Assembly (NCBI GenBank): GCA_017559305.1
Contig: JAFYSP010000003.1
Coordinates: 86,524 to 150,523, forward strand
Origin: Clostridia bacterium
GTDB taxonomy: Bacteria; Bacillota; Clostridia; Oscillospirales; Acutalibacteraceae
Length of the DNA stretch: 64,000 nucleotides
Reading direction: 5' to 3'
In this document: positions 25,427 through 35,960 of the stretch, one piece after another
Position numbering within the stretch: the stretch's first letter is position 1
Layout: each line of letters starts with the position of its first letter
Notes under the pieces: generated by a model
What the model was told of the DNA's origin: nothing
The model's input: only the letters and a program-made list of their open reading frames with translations
Databases searched by the model: none
Made by a program: the position numbers and the translations under genes

Positions 25427-27214
25427 TTATTTCTTCTTTTTGATAATTATTATTGGTGTAGCAATTATAGCAATAAGTACACCAATTGATACCCAAATAA
25501 TTGTAAGTATGTTATCTGTAGTATTGCTATTTTGATTGCTATCGATAATGCTTTGATTAGATGTGCTATTTGAAACCACGTCGGTATCAACAAAACTATT
25601 GTTGTTTTCAGAGGAAACCATATCGATAGAAATAGTGTTTGATGATATAAATTTCGAAGAAATGTTGGTTTCAGATGAGTTGATAGATGAATTTATGTCA
25701 GATGAAATACTTGGAGTAACTGTGTTTTTAGAAGAAACATTTGCGGACGAAATATTGTTAGTTTGCGAATTGACAGTTTTTTTATAACCACATATTTTGC
25801 ATACATTATTATTTAAGGTATGGGCAGCATAATTATCCTTATCGGAATGACCGCATGTTGCATTATGCCAATGACCTGTGTCGTCAAAAGACCACTTATC
25901 AGAAAAAGAATGTGAGTGTGATTTTGATGATATTTTTACATACAATGCTGATTCAATATCCTTAAAATCTTTTGTCTTTTTCGGATTTTTAGAATCAACT
26001 TTGGTATCGATATATATTTCGGGGGATTTGTACTTGCTTATGTTATATGAGCTTGAATTGATTGAAGCAGTATAACCCGAAGAAATAAGATTTCCGCCAC
26101 TGATGGTGAAATCTTCTTTTGATCTTATGCCACAGCTATCGGTTCCACCATTTGCAACTTGACAAGCACTTGCTGTTATGTTTCCTCCTGTCATATTAAA
26201 GACATAACCCAATAAGCCATATGAGTTTAAACTAGTGCCTATACATTCGGCATTTATTGTACCACTTTTTATATTTGCATTATATGCATATACGGCTTCT
26301 GACAAATTTGAGTTTTCAGCTGTGGCATTTATGGTGGCACCATTTAAGTTTAGAGTGAAAGCATAAAATCCACATGATGAATTATCAATGGCAGATTTTG
26401 ATGAAGAATTAACTACGCCTGAATTACCATTAAATGTATTACAAATAATTCCAGATGTATTACCAAAAGCAGTTATATTTGATTTGTTAAGTGTGAGTGT
26501 TCCAACTACAGAAATACCTTTACAGTTGCGATGATTATTTTTTGGATTTGCAAAAGTCACATTGCATTTTGCTGTGATATTGCATGAATTCAATATACAA
26601 TCCATACCGGTTTCAATGGAATTAAAAGATATTGAACTGTTATTACTAATAGAAACACTATTAATATTTGCTTTGATGTTAGAATCATTTATTTCTAAAC
26701 TGTTCGCATATATTCCTACAACTGAAAAATGACCCTCATAATTAGTTGAATAAGTAATATCTTCAATATTAATTTCAAGTTTGTTGTTTCCACTAATCAC
26801 AAGGTTGTTTTCAGTAAAAATCCCCGCGATTAAATCAAGTCTAGGTGTACTTTTTTTCCCAAGATTGGTCAAAGAAATTTTGCAATTACCTTTAATGATG
26901 ATTTTAAGATTATCAATTTCTGAGTAAATGCCGCAGAATTTTTGAGTGTAGTTTTCTTTGTTGTATTGATCCGACGCTATTTTTATAATAGCTCCTTTTG
27001 TAATGGTTGCGTTATTAAGTGTGAGTGTGTTTGTTGAGGGGACAAATGTAGCGGTGCCACTTGCGCAGTTAATGGATAATTTATCAGAAGTAAATTGTTC
27101 GCCGTTTACATATAAATTATATTCGGTTGCGGCACATGCACCGATAGGGAGTGCTAATATATAAATCAGCAAAACCATCATACAGGACAAATAAATTTTA
27201 AAAACTTTTTTCAT
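25427..27214 (-). CDS. Surface-anchored beta-helix-like protein with C-terminal membrane tail
   Basis: 595 residues. A signal peptide (cut near ACAA, ~29) is followed by ~370 residues of short Asn/Ser/Ile-rich repeating strands (for example LTLNNATITKGAIIKIASD, LNLNGATINATAEN, FNMTGGNITASACQ) typical of right-handed beta-helix or carbohydrate-binding surface proteins. A His/Trp/Cys module follows (SHSFSDKW, TGHWHNATCGH, then HTLNNNVCKICGY), probably metal-binding. A Ser/Asn/Thr linker and a membrane helix ending IIIIKKKK close the chain. No LPxTG is present. Base composition is more AT-rich than its neighbours. ATG 27214 follows AAAGGAG. Role is inferred: adhesion or glycan binding. Confidence 0.7.
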   Translation of the reverse strand: MKKVFKIYLSCMMVLLIYILALPIGACAATEYNLYVNGEQFTSDKLSINCASGTATFVPSTNTLTLNNATITKGAIIKIASDQYNKENYTQKFCGIYSEIDNLKIIIKGNCKISLTNLGKKSTPRLDLIAGIFTENNLVISGNNKLEINIEDITYSTNYEGHFSVVGIYANSLEINDSNIKANINSVSISNNSSISFNSIETGMDCILNSCNITAKCNVTFANPKNNHRNCKGISVVGTLTLNKSNITAFGNTSGIICNTFNGNSGVVNSSSKSAIDNSSCGFYAFTLNLNGATINATAENSNLSEAVYAYNANIKSGTINAECIGTSLNSYGLLGYVFNMTGGNITASACQVANGGTDSCGIRSKEDFTISGGNLISSGYTASINSSSYNISKYKSPEIYIDTKVDSKNPKKTKDFKDIESALYVKISSKSHSHSFSDKWSFDDTGHWHNATCGHSDKDNYAAHTLNNNVCKICGYKKTVNSQTNNISSANVSSKNTVTPSISSDINSSINSSETNISSKFISSNTISIDMVSSENNNSFVDTDVVSNSTSNQSIIDSNQNSNTTDNILTIIWVSIGVLIAIIATPIIIIKKKK

Positions 27215-27567
27215 ATTAACAGCTCCTTTTAAGTTGTTTGCTTTCGCAATTGAATTATAAACCAAAATAATATTTACTGTCAACACCTTTAATGACTCAT
27301 AAAAGATGCGATTTTTTATTCATAAAATCCTTTTTGCGACATAATATAAATAATATGAAATGTATAATAAAATTCTGAAGGCAATTGCCGCTTATTGCGA
27401 GGAATTGCCCTCTTTTTATGCGAAACGGCACGAAAACTGTGCAATCTGCACAATTTTTATTATAAAAAACTGTATACCGCATTTTAAAATATACAAAAAA
27501 CCGCTTGAAAAAGCAGAAATAGTTTGTTATTATATAATAGTAAAGGTTTAACTAAGGGAGTGATAAA
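27215..27567. other. Intergenic region upstream of the glycogen operon
   Basis: About 350 bp. It contains a promoter at 27505-27533 and several small inverted words around 27375-27460 (ggcaattgccgc, ggaattgccct, gtgcaatctgcac). Small frames on both strands (27297-27482, 27360-27551) lack ribosome-binding sites and recognisable sequence. No known riboswitch motif was seen. Confidence 0.55.
27505..27533 (+). promoter_or_regulatory. Promoter of the glgBCDA operon
   Basis: TTGAAA at 27505-27510 and TATTAT at 27528-27533, 17-bp spacer; a second TATAAT overlaps at 27533-27538. The glgB start is 35 bp downstream. Confidence 0.55.
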
Positions 27568-29475
27568 ATGAACCTTACCGAAAGATTAAAACTTTTCATA
27601 TCGGGAAATGAGACAAGGGCTTATGATTATATGGGCGCTCATTTCGAAACTGTTGATGGGGTAGAGGGTGTCCGCTTCAGAGTATGGGCGCCGAATGCTT
27701 ACGCCGTCAGCGTTACAGGCGATATGTGCGATTGGGACAGATGGCGCTATCCGATGACCAATATCGGATTCGGCGTTTGGGAAACCTTTATCGCAGGTGT
27801 GGGAAAATATTGCAATTATAAATATTGCATAGCAAAAGCAGGTGGCGGAGAGGTGCTCAAATGTGATCCCTTTGCCCTGCATAGTGAAACTCCTCCCAAT
27901 AACTCCTCCAAGGTGTACCGATTCCCCGATTTCAAGTGGACCGATGCCGAATGGATGGAAAACCGCAGGGTAAAAGACCTTTATAATACTCCAATGAATA
28001 TTTATGAGGTTCATGCGGGGTCTTGGGATAAGTATGATAACGGTGCAGTTTATGACTACGCTTCAATGGCGCATAAACTTGGTTCTTATGCCAAGGAAAT
28101 GGGATATACCCACGTTGAAATGATGCCCTTGTCCGAATATCCTTTTGACGGATCCTGGGGCTATCAGGTAACAGGTTATTATTCACCCACCTCCCGATAT
28201 GGCACACCGAACGGACTTCGTCAGTTTGTTGATATTATGCATTCTTACGGAATAGGCGTTATTCTCGACTGGGTACCCGCCCACTTCCCAAAGGATGAGC
28301 ACGGACTGTGGCGCTTTGACGGAACACCTTGCTTTGAATATGCCGATGATAATAAGGGTCAGCATAAAACCTGGGGCACCGCCATTTTTGATTACGGCAG
28401 AGGCGAGGTCAAGAGTTTCCTTATTTCCAATGCTTTATATTGGCTCAGGGAATACCATTTTGACGGACTTCGTGTTGATGCCGTTGCATCTATGCTTTAT
28501 CTTGACTATGATAGACGTGACGGCGAGTGGCAACCCAATATTTTCGGAGGCCACGAAAATTTAGAGGCGGTAAACTTTTTCCAGACCCTGAACGCCACCG
28601 TCTTTTCCGAGATTCCGGGACCTTTGATGATAGCCGAGGAATCAACTGCATGGCCCATGGTTACAAAACCCACCTATATGGGCGGTCTTGGATTTAACTA
28701 TAAGTGGAATATGGGTTGGATGAACGATACACTTCGGTATATTTCTCTCGACCCGATTTACAGAAAATACAATCATAATAACCTGACTTTCTCATTCTTC
28801 TATGCATTTTCTGAAAATTTCATACTACCAATTTCACATGATGAGGTTGTTCATATGAAGGGCAGTATGATAAATAAAATGCCGGGCGACTATGATGAGA
28901 AGTTCGCAAACCTTCGTTCGTATTATGCATATATGATGTCCCATCCCGGCAAAAAACTTTTGTTTATGGGTCAGGAGTTCGGACAGTTTATTGAGTGGAA
29001 CTATGAAAAGCGTCTTGATTGGTTCTTGCTTGATTTTGAAAAGCATAATAAACTTAAAACCTTTGTCAAAGACCTTAACCATTTTTATCTCGACACACCT
29101 GCTTTTTGGGAAAAAGATTCCTCCTGGGAGGGATTCAGTTGGATAGCAAATGACGATATGGACCAAAGCATTATCGCATTCAGAAGAATAGACAGTAAGA
29201 ACAACGACGTTGTTGTCGTTTGTAACTTCGTCCCCGTCGGCAGAACGGGATATAGAATCGGAGTTCCCGAAATGGGAGAATACGAGGTAGTGCTTAATAC
29301 CGATGACGCAAAATATTCAGGATACTCAAGTTTTGCCGATAAGGTATATAAAACAGAACCTGTAGGAATGCATGGGTTCGAAAATTCAATTTCATTAAAT
29401 ATTCCGCCCTCTGCGGTACTTTACTTAAAACATCGTCCAAAGAAAATAGGCGGCAGAAAAACAAAAAGGAGCTGA
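27568..29475 (+). CDS. glgB: 1,4-alpha-glucan branching enzyme
   Basis: A 635-residue GH13 branching enzyme that makes alpha-1,6 branch points in glycogen. An N-terminal CBM48 ([20 protein letters not shown]) precedes the barrel. GH13 regions are clear: [20 protein letters not shown] (nucleophile Asp), IAEEST (acid/base Glu) and [12 protein letters not shown] (transition-state Asp). The conserved [19 protein letters not shown] follows. The start has AAGGGAG upstream. glgC follows after 5 nt. Confidence 0.97.
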   Translation: MNLTERLKLFISGNETRAYDYMGAHFETVDGVEGVRFRVWAPNAYAVSVTGDMCDWDRWRYPMTNIGFGVWETFIAGVGKYCNYKYCIAKAGGGEVLKCDPFALHSETPPNNSSKVYRFPDFKWTDAEWMENRRVKDLYNTPMNIYEVHAGSWDKYDNGAVYDYASMAHKLGSYAKEMGYTHVEMMPLSEYPFDGSWGYQVTGYYSPTSRYGTPNGLRQFVDIMHSYGIGVILDWVPAHFPKDEHGLWRFDGTPCFEYADDNKGQHKTWGTAIFDYGRGEVKSFLISNALYWLREYHFDGLRVDAVASMLYLDYDRRDGEWQPNIFGGHENLEAVNFFQTLNATVFSEIPGPLMIAEESTAWPMVTKPTYMGGLGFNYKWNMGWMNDTLRYISLDPIYRKYNHNNLTFSFFYAFSENFILPISHDEVVHMKGSMINKMPGDYDEKFANLRSYYAYMMSHPGKKLLFMGQEFGQFIEWNYEKRLDWFLLDFEKHNKLKTFVKDLNHFYLDTPAFWEKDSSWEGFSWIANDDMDQSIIAFRRIDSKNNDVVVVCNFVPVGRTGYRIGVPEMGEYEVVLNTDDAKYSGYSSFADKVYKTEPVGMHGFENSISLNIPPSAVLYLKHRPKKIGGRKTKRS

Positions 29476-29480
29476 CAGTT

Positions 29481-30698
29481 GTGAAACAAAAAGAATGTGT
29501 AGCTATGTTGCTTGCCGGTGGTCAGGGAAGCAGACTTGGCGTTCTTACACAAAAAATCGCAAAGCCCGCAGTACCGTACGGAGGAAAATACAGAATTATT
29601 GACTTTCCTCTTTCAAACTGCATAAATTCAGGTATTGATACGGTGGGAGTTCTCACACAGTATCAGCCCCTTGAACTTAACGACTATATCGGTTCAGGTA
29701 AACCCTGGGACCTTGACAGACTCGGAGGAGGAGTTCACATTCTTCCGCCTTATCAGCATATCAAGGGCGCTGACTGGTATAAGGGAACGGCAAATGCAAT
29801 TTATCAGAATATTCCATTTATCGAGAAGTATAATCCCAAATATGTAATTATCCTGTCGGGTGACCATATCTATAAAATGGACTACCGCCAGATGATAAAA
29901 GAGCATAAAGAATCGGGTGCAAACTGTACAATCGCAGTTATAGAAGTTCCTATGGAAGAAGCATCTCGTTTCGGTATTATGAACTGTAATCCCGATGGCT
30001 CTATCTATGAATTTGAGGAGAAACCGAAAGCACCCAAGAGCAATCTTGCATCAATGGGTATATACGTGTTTAATTGGGAAACTCTCCGCAAATACCTTGA
30101 AGAAGATGAGCAAAATCCCAATTCTTCAAATGACTTCGGTAAAAATATCATTCCTGCAATGCTTTCTGACGGATGCAAACTTCAGTCTTACCGCTTTGCA
30201 GATTATTGGAAAGACGTTGGTACAATAGATTCTCTTTGGGAGTCAAATCTTGACCTTCTTAATCCCAAGGTTGAACTTGACCTTTCAGACCCCGCCTGGA
30301 GAATTTATTCCCGTACTCCTTCAGCGCCGCCGCAGTACATAGGCGAAACAGCCAATCTTCAGAATTCTCTTGTAACAGAGGGCTGCGAAGTTTACGGTAA
30401 CGTAGAATTTTCAATTTTGTTTGAAAACGTAACCGTCGGTGAGGGCGCAAATATAATCGACTCGATTATTATGCCGGGCGCCACCATAAAACCGGGAGCA
30501 ACGGTACAGTATTCAATAATTGCTGAAGATGTTGTCGTTGAAGAGGGCGCAGTAGTCGGAGAACGTCCCGAGGAATGCGCTGACCTTGAAACATGGGGTG
30601 TCAGCGTTGTTGGCACTAAACTTAAAGTCGGCAAAAATGCAAAGATTTCTGCCGCAAAAATGATTGATAAAAACGTTGAGGAGGGTGAAATAATATGA
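29481..30698 (+). CDS. glgC: Glucose-1-phosphate adenylyltransferase
   Basis: A 405-residue enzyme that makes ADP-glucose, the committed step of glycogen synthesis. The nucleotidyltransferase loop is [56 protein letters not shown] and the glucose-1-phosphate site [11 protein letters not shown] follow; the C-terminal third is a left-handed beta helix with hexapeptide repeats. GTG at 29481 is used because AAGGAG lies 10-15 nt upstream. Its stop overlaps the glgD start by 4 bp. Confidence 0.97.
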   Translation: MKQKECVAMLLAGGQGSRLGVLTQKIAKPAVPYGGKYRIIDFPLSNCINSGIDTVGVLTQYQPLELNDYIGSGKPWDLDRLGGGVHILPPYQHIKGADWYKGTANAIYQNIPFIEKYNPKYVIILSGDHIYKMDYRQMIKEHKESGANCTIAVIEVPMEEASRFGIMNCNPDGSIYEFEEKPKAPKSNLASMGIYVFNWETLRKYLEEDEQNPNSSNDFGKNIIPAMLSDGCKLQSYRFADYWKDVGTIDSLWESNLDLLNPKVELDLSDPAWRIYSRTPSAPPQYIGETANLQNSLVTEGCEVYGNVEFSILFENVTVGEGANIIDSIIMPGATIKPGATVQYSIIAEDVVVEEGAVVGERPEECADLETWGVSVVGTKLKVGKNAKISAAKMIDKNVEEGEII

Positions 30699-31810
30699 GA
30701 ATCAATAACTGTCTTGGAATAGTTTTCCCAAACGTTCATGATGATCTTATGTTTGAAATGACCGAGCATCGTTCAATGGGTTCGGTACCCTTTGCTTCAC
30801 GTTACCGCTTTATAGATTTCACGTTGTCGATGCTTATAAATGCAGGTATTACAAAGGTTGGCATATTAGCACGTGCAAATTACCGTTCTTTGATGGACCA
30901 TTTGGGTTCAGGCAAAGCATGGGACCTCGACCGTAAAAACGGAGGACTTTTCATTCTTCCACCCTATGCTTACGGCGAAGGTACGTACACCGGTCATATT
31001 GATGCGCTGAACAATGCGTTGAGTTTCATTCGTTACAGCACACAGGAATACGTGGTACTTTGCGATTGCGACGTTATTACCAACTTCAATTTAGAGGAAA
31101 TGCTTGATAATCATATCGAATCAGGCGCCGACGTTACTGTCGCATATAAAAACGGAAAACTTCCTAATGAAGCAAAGAAGATTTCTGTTTTCAAACTCAA
31201 GGGCGATAAGATTACCGATATTTTAATCGGCGGCAAGGGCAATGAGATTTGCAATCACTCTTTACATATTATGGTTATGAAGAAGGATATGCTTATCGAA
31301 ATGGTCGAGGAAGCAACTGCTCATTCACAAAACAGTATCGGCAGAGATATCTTGCAGGCACATATGGATAAATTCGATATCAGAGGATACGAGGTAAAAG
31401 ATTTTGCCGAGATTATCGACGGTCCCGATGCATATTTCAGAGTTAGCAAGGAAATTCTTGCCAACAAAAAGAGCAGAGAAAGTCTCTTTACACCCGAAAG
31501 ACCTATTTACACAAAAACCCGTGACGATATGCCTACAAAATACGGACTTGAATCTTCTGTCAGCGGCTCGCTTATCGGTGACGGCTGTATAATTGAGGGA
31601 ACAGTCAAAAACAGCGTTGTTTTCAGAGGCGTTCATATCGGCAAAAACACAGTTGTTGAAAACTGTATCATCATGCAGGACAGCACAGTGCTCGAAGGAG
31701 CGGAAATCCGCAACGTTACACTTGATAAGGACGTAACCGTATCGGCAAACGTCACCCTTTGCGGCGCTCCCGGATATCCGATGTATATCCGCAAGGGAAG
31801 TAAGGTCTAA
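30695..31810 (+). CDS. glgD: Glucose-1-phosphate adenylyltransferase subunit GlgD
   Basis: A 371-residue GlgC homologue lacking the GGxGxRL catalytic loop: the equivalent region reads [20 protein letters not shown]. The rest follows GlgC ([32 protein letters not shown], then a left-handed beta-helix tail). In Firmicutes GlgD forms hetero-oligomers with GlgC and raises its activity, so a modulatory role is expected. The ATG overlaps the glgC TGA. Confidence 0.95.
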   Translation: MRINNCLGIVFPNVHDDLMFEMTEHRSMGSVPFASRYRFIDFTLSMLINAGITKVGILARANYRSLMDHLGSGKAWDLDRKNGGLFILPPYAYGEGTYTGHIDALNNALSFIRYSTQEYVVLCDCDVITNFNLEEMLDNHIESGADVTVAYKNGKLPNEAKKISVFKLKGDKITDILIGGKGNEICNHSLHIMVMKKDMLIEMVEEATAHSQNSIGRDILQAHMDKFDIRGYEVKDFAEIIDGPDAYFRVSKEILANKKSRESLFTPERPIYTKTRDDMPTKYGLESSVSGSLIGDGCIIEGTVKNSVVFRGVHIGKNTVVENCIIMQDSTVLEGAEIRNVTLDKDVTVSANVTLCGAPGYPMYIRKGSKV

Positions 31811-31829
31811 TTTTCGAAAGGATTTAAAA

Positions 31830-33251
31830 ATGAAAGTATTATTTGCAGCAAGTGAAGCGTATCCATTTGCTATGTCGGGCGGTCTTGCAGACGTAGCAGG
31901 CGCACTTCCAAAAGCACTACGTAAACGACTTATCGGTTGCCGCGTGGTATTGCCTTTGTATGAAAGCGTACCGCAAGAACTTCGTGATAAAATGAAATTT
32001 GTCAAGGGTATAACGGTGCCTGTCGCATGGCGCAGACAGTATTGCGGCATCTTTGAGGCGCATCTTGACGGAGTTATATATTATCTTCTCGATAATCAGT
32101 ATTATTTCAAGCGTGATACGCTTTACGGCCATTATGACGATGCAGAGCGCTTTGCTTTCTTTGCAAGGGCTGTAGTTGAAATGATTGAGCATATCGACTT
32201 CGTTCCCGACGTAATTCATTGCAACGATTGGCAAACGGCTCTTATTCCTACATACTTGCATTGTTTTAAGGGAGATAATCCTCTTTATAAAAACATCAAA
32301 ACTGTCTTTACTATTCATAATATTCAGTATCAGGGCAAGTTCGGTAAAGAAATCATTTGCGACATCTTGGGCACTCCGGCAGAGGTCGAAAGCATTATTG
32401 AGTATGATAATGCCGTAAACTATATGAAAGCGGGTATCGAGTCGGCAGATAAGGTTACAACCGTCAGCCCCACATATTCAAAAGAAATTTTGGATCCTTG
32501 GTATTCCCATGGACTTGACAGCATTTTGGAAAACCGCAAGTGGAAACTTACAGGTATTGTAAACGGAATTGATACAGAGGTTTATAACCCTGCTACCGAT
32601 AAACTTATTTTCACCAATTTCGATGCTGAAAATATGGAAGGCAAAGCAGAGAATAAACGCCTCTTGCAAGAACGTTTGGGACTTCCTCAAAAACCCGACG
32701 TTCCGCTTATCGGTATCGTGTCCCGACTTGTTTCTCATAAGGGCTTTGACCTTGTCAAAGCGGTATTTGAGGAATTGCTCTGCGAGGACGTTCAGTTCGC
32801 AGTGCTCGGCAGCGGCGAGTGGGAGTATGAAACCTTCTTCCACAATATGAGTGAAAAATATCCCGATAAGGTCGGTCTTAAACTCGGCTTTATCCCCGAA
32901 CTTGCACATAAAATCTATGCAGGTGCCGATATCTTCCTTATGCCTTCCAAGAGTGAGCCTTGCGGCCTTGCTCAAATGGTGGCTCTGCGCTACGGTACTA
33001 TCCCGATAGTCCGTAAAACAGGCGGACTTGCAGATACCATCAGCGACAGCGGTGACGGTAAGGGCAACGGATTCAGATTTGATAACTATAATGCCTATGA
33101 TATGGCTCATACAGTCCGTAGAGCCATAGCAGGTTACTCTAATAAAGAAGGTTGGAAAACTTTAGTTAAACGTGCAATGGATTGTGATAACAGTTGGGCA
33201 CGTTCAGCAGGTGAGTATATCAAACTTTATAAAGAAATAGTTAAAAAATAA
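31830..33251 (+). CDS. glgA: Glycogen synthase (ADP-glucose)
   Basis: A 473-residue GT5 transferase that extends alpha-1,4-glucan from ADP-glucose. The N-terminal motif normally written KTGGLADV reads here MSGGLADVAGALPKAL, so the usual nucleotide-phosphate-binding Lys is Met. Other elements are intact: CNDWQTALIPTYL, TIHNIQYQGKFG, GIVSRLVSHKGFDL and the C-terminal SKSEPCGLAQMVALRYGTIP with the catalytic Glu. AAAGGA precedes the start. It is the last gene of the glycogen operon, 19 nt after glgD, followed by a terminator. Confidence 0.95.
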   Translation: MKVLFAASEAYPFAMSGGLADVAGALPKALRKRLIGCRVVLPLYESVPQELRDKMKFVKGITVPVAWRRQYCGIFEAHLDGVIYYLLDNQYYFKRDTLYGHYDDAERFAFFARAVVEMIEHIDFVPDVIHCNDWQTALIPTYLHCFKGDNPLYKNIKTVFTIHNIQYQGKFGKEIICDILGTPAEVESIIEYDNAVNYMKAGIESADKVTTVSPTYSKEILDPWYSHGLDSILENRKWKLTGIVNGIDTEVYNPATDKLIFTNFDAENMEGKAENKRLLQERLGLPQKPDVPLIGIVSRLVSHKGFDLVKAVFEELLCEDVQFAVLGSGEWEYETFFHNMSEKYPDKVGLKLGFIPELAHKIYAGADIFLMPSKSEPCGLAQMVALRYGTIPIVRKTGGLADTISDSGDGKGNGFRFDNYNAYDMAHTVRRAIAGYSNKEGWKTLVKRAMDCDNSWARSAGEYIKLYKEIVKK

Positions 33252-33255
33252 AACT

Positions 33256-33285
33256 AAAAACCTCGGTCAATCGACCGAGGTTTTG
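33256..33285 (+). terminator. Terminator after glgA
   Basis: Stem CCTCGGTC/GACCGAGG with AATC loop, five A before, TTTTGCT after. The same stem recurs after the GH3 gene at 35925-35944. Confidence 0.8.
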
Positions 33286-33359
33286 CTATTTAATTATATA
33301 AAATCTACAAATAATCAAATAATGTCTATAACAAAACAAAAAAAGTCCATATAAAATAA

Positions 33360-33388
33360 TTGCAAATCTTACCATTATTTTATATAAT
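33360..33388 (+). promoter_or_regulatory. Promoter of the GH3 gene
   Basis: TTGCAA at 33360-33365 and TATAAT at 33383-33388 with a 17-bp spacer. Transcription would start near 33395, so the ATG at that position cannot be the start codon. Confidence 0.65.
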
Positions 33389-33418
33389 TTAGATATGAAA
33401 AATATCGGAGGTCGCATT

Positions 33419-35917
33419 ATGAGAAAGGTGTTATCTTTTTTGCTTGTATTGACGTTGCTGTTTACACTGTCGGCTTGCATTGAGAGCGACAATAATGAGG
33501 AAAGTGGAGGAAATATTATGGGAGAAAAAAATATTATGATGGAATTTTTAACCTATAATTTAAATGGTAACAAACTCGCATTTGGCTATAAGGTGTCGGG
33601 TGATATTAAAAATGAAGAAAAAATCACAGTAAAAGCCATAAACCAAAGCGGCAAGGTAGAAAACTTCAGCTTTACCGCAAAACCTGTAGAGGAAAAGCAA
33701 ATTGCATCTATAGAGCTCGGCTCAACAACAGGGGAGATAACCTTGGAGTTCTCTGCAAAATCTGCGGCAAATCCCGAAAAGAATGCAACCCTTGTTTTTA
33801 ATAGTAAGCGTCCTCAGTTAACCCCCGATTCTGTAAAAATCGTGGCAGGCGCGCTGAACAACGGAGAAAAGGCAGGCCTTATTATCGGATATTTTGGAGC
33901 GCCTGAAGATAAGGTTGTAAGAGGTGCAATGGGCCTTCTTAATGCTGTCGAACGCTTTGGTATTCCTGCGTTTGTTATGTCTGATGGCCCTGCAGGTGTC
34001 CGACTTTTCCCGAAATTTACAACGTTTTATCCCAGCTCAACAGCGGTAGCATCAACATGGGATGTTGACATGGCTGAGTACGTTGGTACCGCAATAGGAA
34101 ATGAAGCAAAGGTTATGGGCGTTGATGTTCAGTTAGGCCCCGGAATGACCTTGCAGAGATCCGTTCTCGGAGGAAGAAATTCCGAGTATTTTTCCGAAGA
34201 TCCTCTTCTTTCAGGTCTTATGGGTGCCGCTTATATTAAAGGCGTTCAATCAACAGGTACATACGCCTGTGTAAAGCATTTTGCCGCAAATAATCAAGAA
34301 ACCGACAGAACAAATGTGTCCTCGAATATTTCCGAAAGAGTTTTGCGCGAGATATACCTTAAAAACTTTGCTTATGCAATTATAAAGGGTAATCCCAAAA
34401 TGCTTATGACAAGCTACAATAAAATAAACGGCATTTACACATCTAATTTTGCCGATCTTTTAAAGGTTGTAAGAGATGAGTATGGTTTTGATGGCACAAT
34501 TACAACCGACTGGACAACCAATGCAGATGTTTTAACAAATATTCTTGTTGGCAACGATATAACAAGCCCCGGTTCAAAAGAGGAATATCAATTGGTAAAA
34601 GATGCAATAGCTAACGGAACACTTCCTGAAGAGGTTGTCACAGAAACTATTGAAAGAATTTTAACCCTTATAGCCACTTGCAATTCTATGGGTAATTATC
34701 GAACCGATAAAATTGATGAAGAAGCAGGTAAGTCAGCCGCCTTAAAGGTAGCAGAAGCAGGTATTGTTTTACTTAAAAATACTCCCAATACTTTACCTTA
34801 TACAAGCGGTGAGGTTGCACTTTTCGGTGTTGGCTCTTATACAACTGTTAAAGGTCAGCAAGGATCCGGATTTGTCAATTCACAAAACAATGTTGATATT
34901 GTAAAGGCATTTTCAGAGCAGGATTGCGGATTCACCGTCAATAAAACAATGTCTAAAGTTTATGATGGTAAAAATTCTCATTGGGATTCATTGCCTGCAG
35001 AGCCCAATATTCCCGATGATAAAATCACTCAGTCTGCAAATGAGGCAGGAATGGCGATAGTCACAATTTCAAGACTCACCGCCGAAGGTACCGATGTTAA
35101 GAATGCAAAGGGCGGCTTCCTCCTTTCTGATGATGAAGCATCTATTATTAACAGAGTATCCGCCGCATATCATTCAAAGGGCAAAAAGGTTGTTGTTGTA
35201 ATCAACTCCTGCAATCCTATAGAGGTTGTAAGCTGGAGAGATAAGGTAGATGCAATACTTTATGCGGCACCCGGCGGCAAAATGGTTGGTACTGCCATAA
35301 GAAACGTAATCAGCGGTAAGGTCAATCCTTCAGGTAAACTTACTTGCACATGGCCCGTTGCTTATGAAGATACCTCCTGCTATGAAACCTTCGGTAAAAA
35401 AGGCAACTCCGATTATACCGAGGGAATCTATGTGGGATATAGAGATAACGTTTCAAACAATGTTCGCTATGCCTATGAATTCGGCTACGGTATTTCCTAT
35501 ACAAAATTCTCCTATTCCGATTTCAAAATCTCTAAAAACGAGTTCACAACCAAAGATGATACTATAACTGCAGAAGTCACCATAACAAATACGGGTAGCG
35601 TTGCAGGTATGGAGGTAGTTCAGTTATATGTTTCCAAACCCGAAACCTTGGTCGAGCAGGTTGCTCGAGAGCTTGTCGGATTTGGCAAAACCAAGCTTTT
35701 GGCACCGGGAGAGAGTGAAACAATCAAAATCACAATCACTTCCTACGAGCTCGAAAGCTTTATCGACTCCCGCGATGGTTGGGTTGTTTCAAACGGCAAC
35801 TATACACTTTATGCCGCAGCTTCAAGCTTCGACTTAAAGTATAATGCAAAATTCACAGTACCGAATGAGATAGTAACCTCTACAGTTACAACCGACCTTA
35901 CGGGACTAAATAAATAA
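33419..35917 (+). CDS. GH3 beta-glucosidase-type lipoprotein
   Basis: An 832-residue exported GH3 enzyme. A signal peptide ends in the lipobox LSAC, and an N-terminal ~110-residue beta domain precedes the barrel. The GH3 barrel has SDGPAGVRL, KHFAANNQETDR (substrate-binding Lys-His) and GFDGTITTDWTTNAD, whose DW aspartate is the nucleophile. The alpha/beta sandwich (VALFGVGSYTTVKGQQGSGF) and a fibronectin III-like tail (EVTITNTGSVAGMEVVQLYV) complete the family layout. ATG 33419 follows CGGAGGTCGC. It probably trims beta-linked oligosaccharides outside the cell. It is monocistronic between two identical-stem terminators. Confidence 0.93.
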   Translation: MRKVLSFLLVLTLLFTLSACIESDNNEESGGNIMGEKNIMMEFLTYNLNGNKLAFGYKVSGDIKNEEKITVKAINQSGKVENFSFTAKPVEEKQIASIELGSTTGEITLEFSAKSAANPEKNATLVFNSKRPQLTPDSVKIVAGALNNGEKAGLIIGYFGAPEDKVVRGAMGLLNAVERFGIPAFVMSDGPAGVRLFPKFTTFYPSSTAVASTWDVDMAEYVGTAIGNEAKVMGVDVQLGPGMTLQRSVLGGRNSEYFSEDPLLSGLMGAAYIKGVQSTGTYACVKHFAANNQETDRTNVSSNISERVLREIYLKNFAYAIIKGNPKMLMTSYNKINGIYTSNFADLLKVVRDEYGFDGTITTDWTTNADVLTNILVGNDITSPGSKEEYQLVKDAIANGTLPEEVVTETIERILTLIATCNSMGNYRTDKIDEEAGKSAALKVAEAGIVLLKNTPNTLPYTSGEVALFGVGSYTTVKGQQGSGFVNSQNNVDIVKAFSEQDCGFTVNKTMSKVYDGKNSHWDSLPAEPNIPDDKITQSANEAGMAIVTISRLTAEGTDVKNAKGGFLLSDDEASIINRVSAAYHSKGKKVVVVINSCNPIEVVSWRDKVDAILYAAPGGKMVGTAIRNVISGKVNPSGKLTCTWPVAYEDTSCYETFGKKGNSDYTEGIYVGYRDNVSNNVRYAYEFGYGISYTKFSYSDFKISKNEFTTKDDTITAEVTITNTGSVAGMEVVQLYVSKPETLVEQVARELVGFGKTKLLAPGESETIKITITSYELESFIDSRDGWVVSNGNYTLYAAASSFDLKYNAKFTVPNEIVTSTVTTDLTGLNK

Positions 35918-35920
35918 CAA

Positions 35921-35949
35921 AAAACCTCGGTCACTTGACCGAGGTTTTG
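35921..35949. terminator. Terminator between the GH3 gene and tyrS
   Basis: Stem CCTCGGTC/GACCGAGG (35925-35944), ACTT loop, A-run before and TTTTGC after; serves both convergent genes. The stem is identical to the one after glgA. Confidence 0.8.
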
Positions 35950-35960
35950 CTTTACTTATT

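Noticed and set aside
27360-27551. A 63-codon frame upstream of glgB
   Set aside because: It ends across the glgB promoter and lacks a ribosome-binding site; basic low-complexity composition.
31325-32050. A 241-codon open frame opposite glgD/glgA
   Set aside because: Antisense to two certain genes and crosses their junction; no domain or ribosome-binding site. The 210-codon frame at 32478-33110 is rejected for the same reason.
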